A stretch of 64,000 nucleotides of DNA from Paenibacillus sanguinis 2301083 = DSM 16941 (GTDB lineage Bacteria; Bacillota; Bacilli; Paenibacillales; Paenibacillaceae): positions 313,460-377,459 of the forward strand of contig NZ_KB895376.1 in NCBI RefSeq assembly GCF_000374825.1, in the 5' to 3' direction. Made by a program: the position numbers and the translations under genes. The notes below the pieces were generated by a model. It was not told the DNA's origin. It made no database searches and saw nothing but the letters and a program-made list of their open reading frames with translations. Below are positions 61,382 through 64,000 of the stretch, piece by piece; the first letter of the stretch is position 1; the number at the start of each line of letters is the position of its first letter.

Positions 61382-62293
61382 TTATTTATATGCATTAAGA
61401 CCCAGTTCTTGCGGCGATACCAGCTTTAAAAATTCATAAAACAGTTTTTCCGTAGGAGATAACTCCCGGCTTGCCGGAATAATAACCCCGACATCGCGAA
61501 TGACCTCCGGCTCTTGGATCGGCAAAGACACGATAGAAGAAGGAATATGCTCTCCTAGTGCAATTTCCGGCAGCAACGTCAACCCCAGGTCAGCGGAGAC
61601 CAGCCCCTTGAGGGCATCCAGGTCATCTCCCTCAAAGGATACCTTGGGTTGAAAGCCTAGCTGCTCGCACGCCTCCACGACGATCTCCCGCAAAATAAAC
61701 CCTTGGGGAAACAGCACAAACCCATCGTCCTTCAGGTCACTAAGCTTGATGGAGGCTTGATTGGCCAGACGATGTCCTGCGGGTAGGAGGGCCTTGAACT
61801 TCTCCCGGAAGAGCACCTCACTCTTTACCTGCGGTTCCTTCTTCGGAACCGGCCCCATCATCGCCAGGTTCATCTCTCCGCCAATCACCCCATCAAGCAG
61901 CTCCCGGTATGACCCATGCTGTAATTGAAAGTGCACCTGTGGATGAAGGCGGCGGAAGGCCGATACGACAGAGGGCACCATATTAGCCGCCAAGCTGCTA
62001 GGGAATCCGATTCTCACGGTCCCGCGTTCCGGGTCAAGATATTCATCGATCTCCTGCTGTGCCTGCTCGATCAGCTTCATCAGCTGTTCCATTCGTCTCA
62101 GGAACTGCCGTCCTATCGGCGTCAATTTCACCTTGCGCCCTTCATGAACGAACAAATCTACCCCAAGCTCGGATTCCAGCTTGAAGATCTGCCTGCTCAC
62201 CGCCGACTGCGACACATGCAGCGCATAAGATGCCTCAGTGACATGCTCCAGCTTGGCCGTTTCGATAAAATATTGAATTTGCCGCAGCTCCAT
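61382..62293 (-). CDS. LysR-type regulator, GltC-like
   Basis: I set the start at ATG 62293 (MELRQIQYFIETAKLEHVTEA) with GGGGG upstream (303 residues). The sequence follows the GltC pattern closely: VSQSAVSRQIFKLESELGVDLF, EIDEYLDPERGTVRIGFPSSLA, VLFPQGFILREI, and EGDDLDALKGLVSADLGLTLLPE. GltC activates glutamate synthase genes in B. subtilis in response to 2-oxoglutarate and glutamate. Here no gltAB is adjacent, but gdhA is near, so glutamate metabolism is the likely target. Confidence 0.88.
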   Translation of the reverse strand: MELRQIQYFIETAKLEHVTEASYALHVSQSAVSRQIFKLESELGVDLFVHEGRKVKLTPIGRQFLRRMEQLMKLIEQAQQEIDEYLDPERGTVRIGFPSSLAANMVPSVVSAFRRLHPQVHFQLQHGSYRELLDGVIGGEMNLAMMGPVPKKEPQVKSEVLFREKFKALLPAGHRLANQASIKLSDLKDDGFVLFPQGFILREIVVEACEQLGFQPKVSFEGDDLDALKGLVSADLGLTLLPEIALGEHIPSSIVSLPIQEPEVIRDVGVIIPASRELSPTEKLFYEFLKLVSPQELGLNAYK

Positions 62294-62486
62294 TCCCTTC
62301 ACCCCCGCTTGCTCATTTTCACTAACTATAGAATGATCCTGACTCTTCCAAAATTATTCCAAGTCCGTTCGGAGTCTAAGCAACTTCACATTCCGTGTAA
62401 ATAGTTTAAATATCATTATATCGACTTCACCCGGGAAACGAAAGCCAAGAAAGCGATTTCCCTTTTCTTGACGAAATGAGCGCGCG

Positions 62487-62526
62487 AAAAGGCGGTACAG
62501 GTCTTCCTCCTGCACCGCCTTTTTAA
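62487..62526. terminator. Bidirectional terminator downstream of cydC
   Basis: AAAGGCGGT-A-CAGG pairs with CCTG-C-ACCGCCTTT, with A and T runs at both ends. It closes the cydC transcript on the minus strand. Confidence 0.85.
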
Positions 62527-62581
62527 TAGTTCAACAATTAAGCATGTAGCTCAGCTGCTATTCTTCTTCACCACTAGCGTC

Positions 62582-64000
62582 CTAGGCTTCCGGACGGTCC
62601 AGCCGATAAAGATTACGGTATCTCGGCTCCTTCTCTAACAGTTCGGCATGAGTGCCGCGCATGACAATATGACCATGCTCCATAAAGATCACTTCGTCCA
62701 TCTGCTCTGCACCTACCAGATGATGCGTCACCCAAATCAGCGACTTGCCTTGCGTCGTACGGAAGACCGTAGACAACAGTTCACGCTCGGTCCGAGGGTC
62801 TAGCCCAACCGTTGGCTCATCCAGAATCAGCACCGGCGTATCCTGAAGCAGCACGCGAGCCAGGGCTACGCGCTGCCGTTCTCCGCCAGAGAAGCGTTGT
62901 CCCGTTTCGCGCATCGGCGTATCCAGGCCCTTCGGCAGCGCAGCGATGAGCGGGCCAAGCTGCGCGGCTTCCGCGGCGCGCAGCACTTCCTCGTCCGTGG
63001 CCTCGGCCCGGCCAAGGCGGATATTGTTCGCCACCGTCGTGTCGAACAGATGGGGGCTTTGATTCAGGACGGAGATGACCTCCGCCACCCGGTCGCCCCA
63101 GGCGGACGCGGATACGCCATTAATCGTCACCGTCCCGGCATTTGGGGCAAGCGCCCCCTGGATCAGCTTCAGCAGCGTCGACTTGCCGGCGCCACTGCGC
63201 CCGATCACCGCCACCCGCTTGCCCTGCGGGATGTCCAGCGACACGCCGTCTACCGAGGCGTCGTCGTGCCCGGCGTAAGCGAAGCGTACGCCGTCCAGGC
63301 GCAGCGCAGCTGCGCTTGGCGCGGGCGCGGCGAAGGCTACCGCCATGCCCGCCGCGGTGGGCTCCGGCGCGGCTGAATGCGCCGCCTCGCCGTCAGGCGT
63401 GCCGGGCGAGCCTGCGTCGCCATGGCCAACCAAGTCCGGCTCGCGTGTTCCCGCAGCCGGGTCCAGTGGCGCAGCGCCAGAACCAGCGCTGCCGCCAGCG
63501 TCTCCCCCCGCGGCCGCCTCGCCGCCCCCGCTCGCAATGCGCGCGAGGCGTTCCAGCGACACGCGGTATTGCGGCGTGCGCTCCACCGCTTCGGAGACGG
63601 GCAAGAAGGCGTCTGCCAGCGGGAAGACGGTCAGCACGAACGCTGCGATCAGCGTGACGTCCATCTGTCCTTCCAGCGCCTGGCCGCCTGCCCAATACAC
63701 CATCGACACCGCGATCAGCCCCACTACAAGCTGGCCTATCAAGCTGCGCCAACGCGCCCAGGACCGCAGGCGGCGGTCTTTGCGGGCCACCGCTGCCTCA
63801 TCCTGCTCGTAGGCGGCAAGGAACTCCGCAGAGCGGCCGCTGATCATCCAATCCCCAATGCCCATGACGGCATCGGTTAATGTCTGATACAAGCCATTGC
63901 GCTCCCGTTTCACTTCCTCGTTCAGACGGCGAGTCAGCCATAACGAGAAATATGGGAGCAAGAAGACCAATACTAACAAATAAGCCGCCAGCAGCAGGGC
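62582..64000 (-). CDS. cydC: Thiol reductant ABC exporter subunit CydC, C-terminal part (truncated by window edge)
   Basis: The frame is open to the right window edge; 472 codons are present, including the later membrane helices and the complete ATPase domain. CydDC exports cysteine/glutathione and is required for cytochrome bd assembly. Seen are ARWRSLIGQLVVGLIA, GRSGAGKST (Walker A), the VAEVISVLNQSPHLFDTTVANNI stretch (in parts: ISVLNQSPHLFDTTVANNIRL), FSGGERQRVALARVLL and PVLILDEPTVGLDP. An unusual insertion of about 70 Gly/Ala/Pro-rich residues, very GC-rich, separates membrane and ATPase domains. CydD and cydAB would lie beyond the right edge. Confidence 0.85.
   Translation of the reverse strand, partial: ALLLAAYLLVLVFLLPYFSLWLTRRLNEEVKRERNGLYQTLTDAVMGIGDWMISGRSAEFLAAYEQDEAAVARKDRRLRSWARWRSLIGQLVVGLIAVSMVYWAGGQALEGQMDVTLIAAFVLTVFPLADAFLPVSEAVERTPQYRVSLERLARIASGGGEAAAGGDAGGSAGSGAAPLDPAAGTREPDLVGHGDAGSPGTPDGEAAHSAAPEPTAAGMAVAFAAPAPSAAALRLDGVRFAYAGHDDASVDGVSLDIPQGKRVAVIGRSGAGKSTLLKLIQGALAPNAGTVTINGVSASAWGDRVAEVISVLNQSPHLFDTTVANNIRLGRAEATDEEVLRAAEAAQLGPLIAALPKGLDTPMRETGQRFSGGERQRVALARVLLQDTPVLILDEPTVGLDPRTERELLSTVFRTTQGKSLIWVTHHLVGAEQMDEVIFMEHGHIVMRGTHAELLEKEPRYRNLYRLDRPEA

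Noticed and set aside
63142..63880. Several long ORFs opposite cydC
   Set aside because: High GC content removes stop codons from all frames; only the minus-strand frame has ABC motifs.

Overview
The window looks like chromosomal DNA of an endospore-forming Firmicute, most likely a Paenibacillus. The grounds are strong AGGAGG-type ribosome binding sites, frequent TTG/GTG starts, many short monocistronic units closed by intrinsic terminators, a PdaA-type spore-cortex deacetylase, CidR/CidAB, a PadR-DUF1700-DUF4097 cassette, GltC-like and PerR-like regulators, and a perfect TGATAAT-type Fur box. I saw no phage, plasmid, rRNA, tRNA or CRISPR. Most of the DNA is ordinary core and lightly accessory chromosome.

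Layout. 1-3.3 kb: a truncated FtsW/RodA gene, a small beta-rich protein, and prfA-prmC. 4.0-10.0 kb: a LysR regulator, an ABC importer of the nitrate/sulfonate type, an isochorismatase-fold hydrolase and an MFS transporter, which together look like a small nitrogen or sulfur scavenging locus. 10.1-16.8 kb (all minus): two TM2 proteins, ychF, a GNAT, an ECF S component, fni, cls and a TorD-like chaperone. 17.2-25.9 kb: MFS transporters, glnS, a GNAT, a formate/nitrite channel, a Fur-boxed orphan siderophore ATPase and a VanY lipoprotein. 26.1-34.5 kb: a DEAD-box helicase, 1 kb of tandem and dispersed repeats, hemD, a chemoreceptor, perR with a pseudo-receiver regulator, and the PadR cassette. 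34.6-43.9 kb: a small putative metalloprotease, an orphan amino-acid ATPase, an ABC-F protein with a leader-ORF/terminator arrangement, a divergent V4R/FNR-type pair, and a PTS IICB-nanE-RpiR sugar locus. 44-57 kb: marR plus a heterodimeric ABC exporter, pdaA, an amino-acid permease, cidR/cidAB, an MBOAT + SGNH acyltransferase pair and a Gfo/Idh/MocA oxidoreductase. 57-64 kb: a repeat-rich gap, gdhA, a DUF1641-ndh operon, a GltC-like regulator and a truncated cydC.

A redox theme links scattered loci: the FNR-type regulator with four candidate Fe-S cysteines, FNR-like sites upstream of the TorD, FNT and V4R/FNR genes, a Rex-like site before DUF1641-ndh, and cydC. The most interesting non-coding signals are (i) the promoter-leader ORF-terminator module in front of the ABC-F gene, which resembles antibiotic-responsive attenuators, (ii) a ~109-bp long-hairpin element present three times, nested in a second family of short GGA/TCC dyad repeats, and (iii) an intrinsic terminator in the leader of the TorD gene. 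All functional assignments are by reading motifs; no database search was possible.
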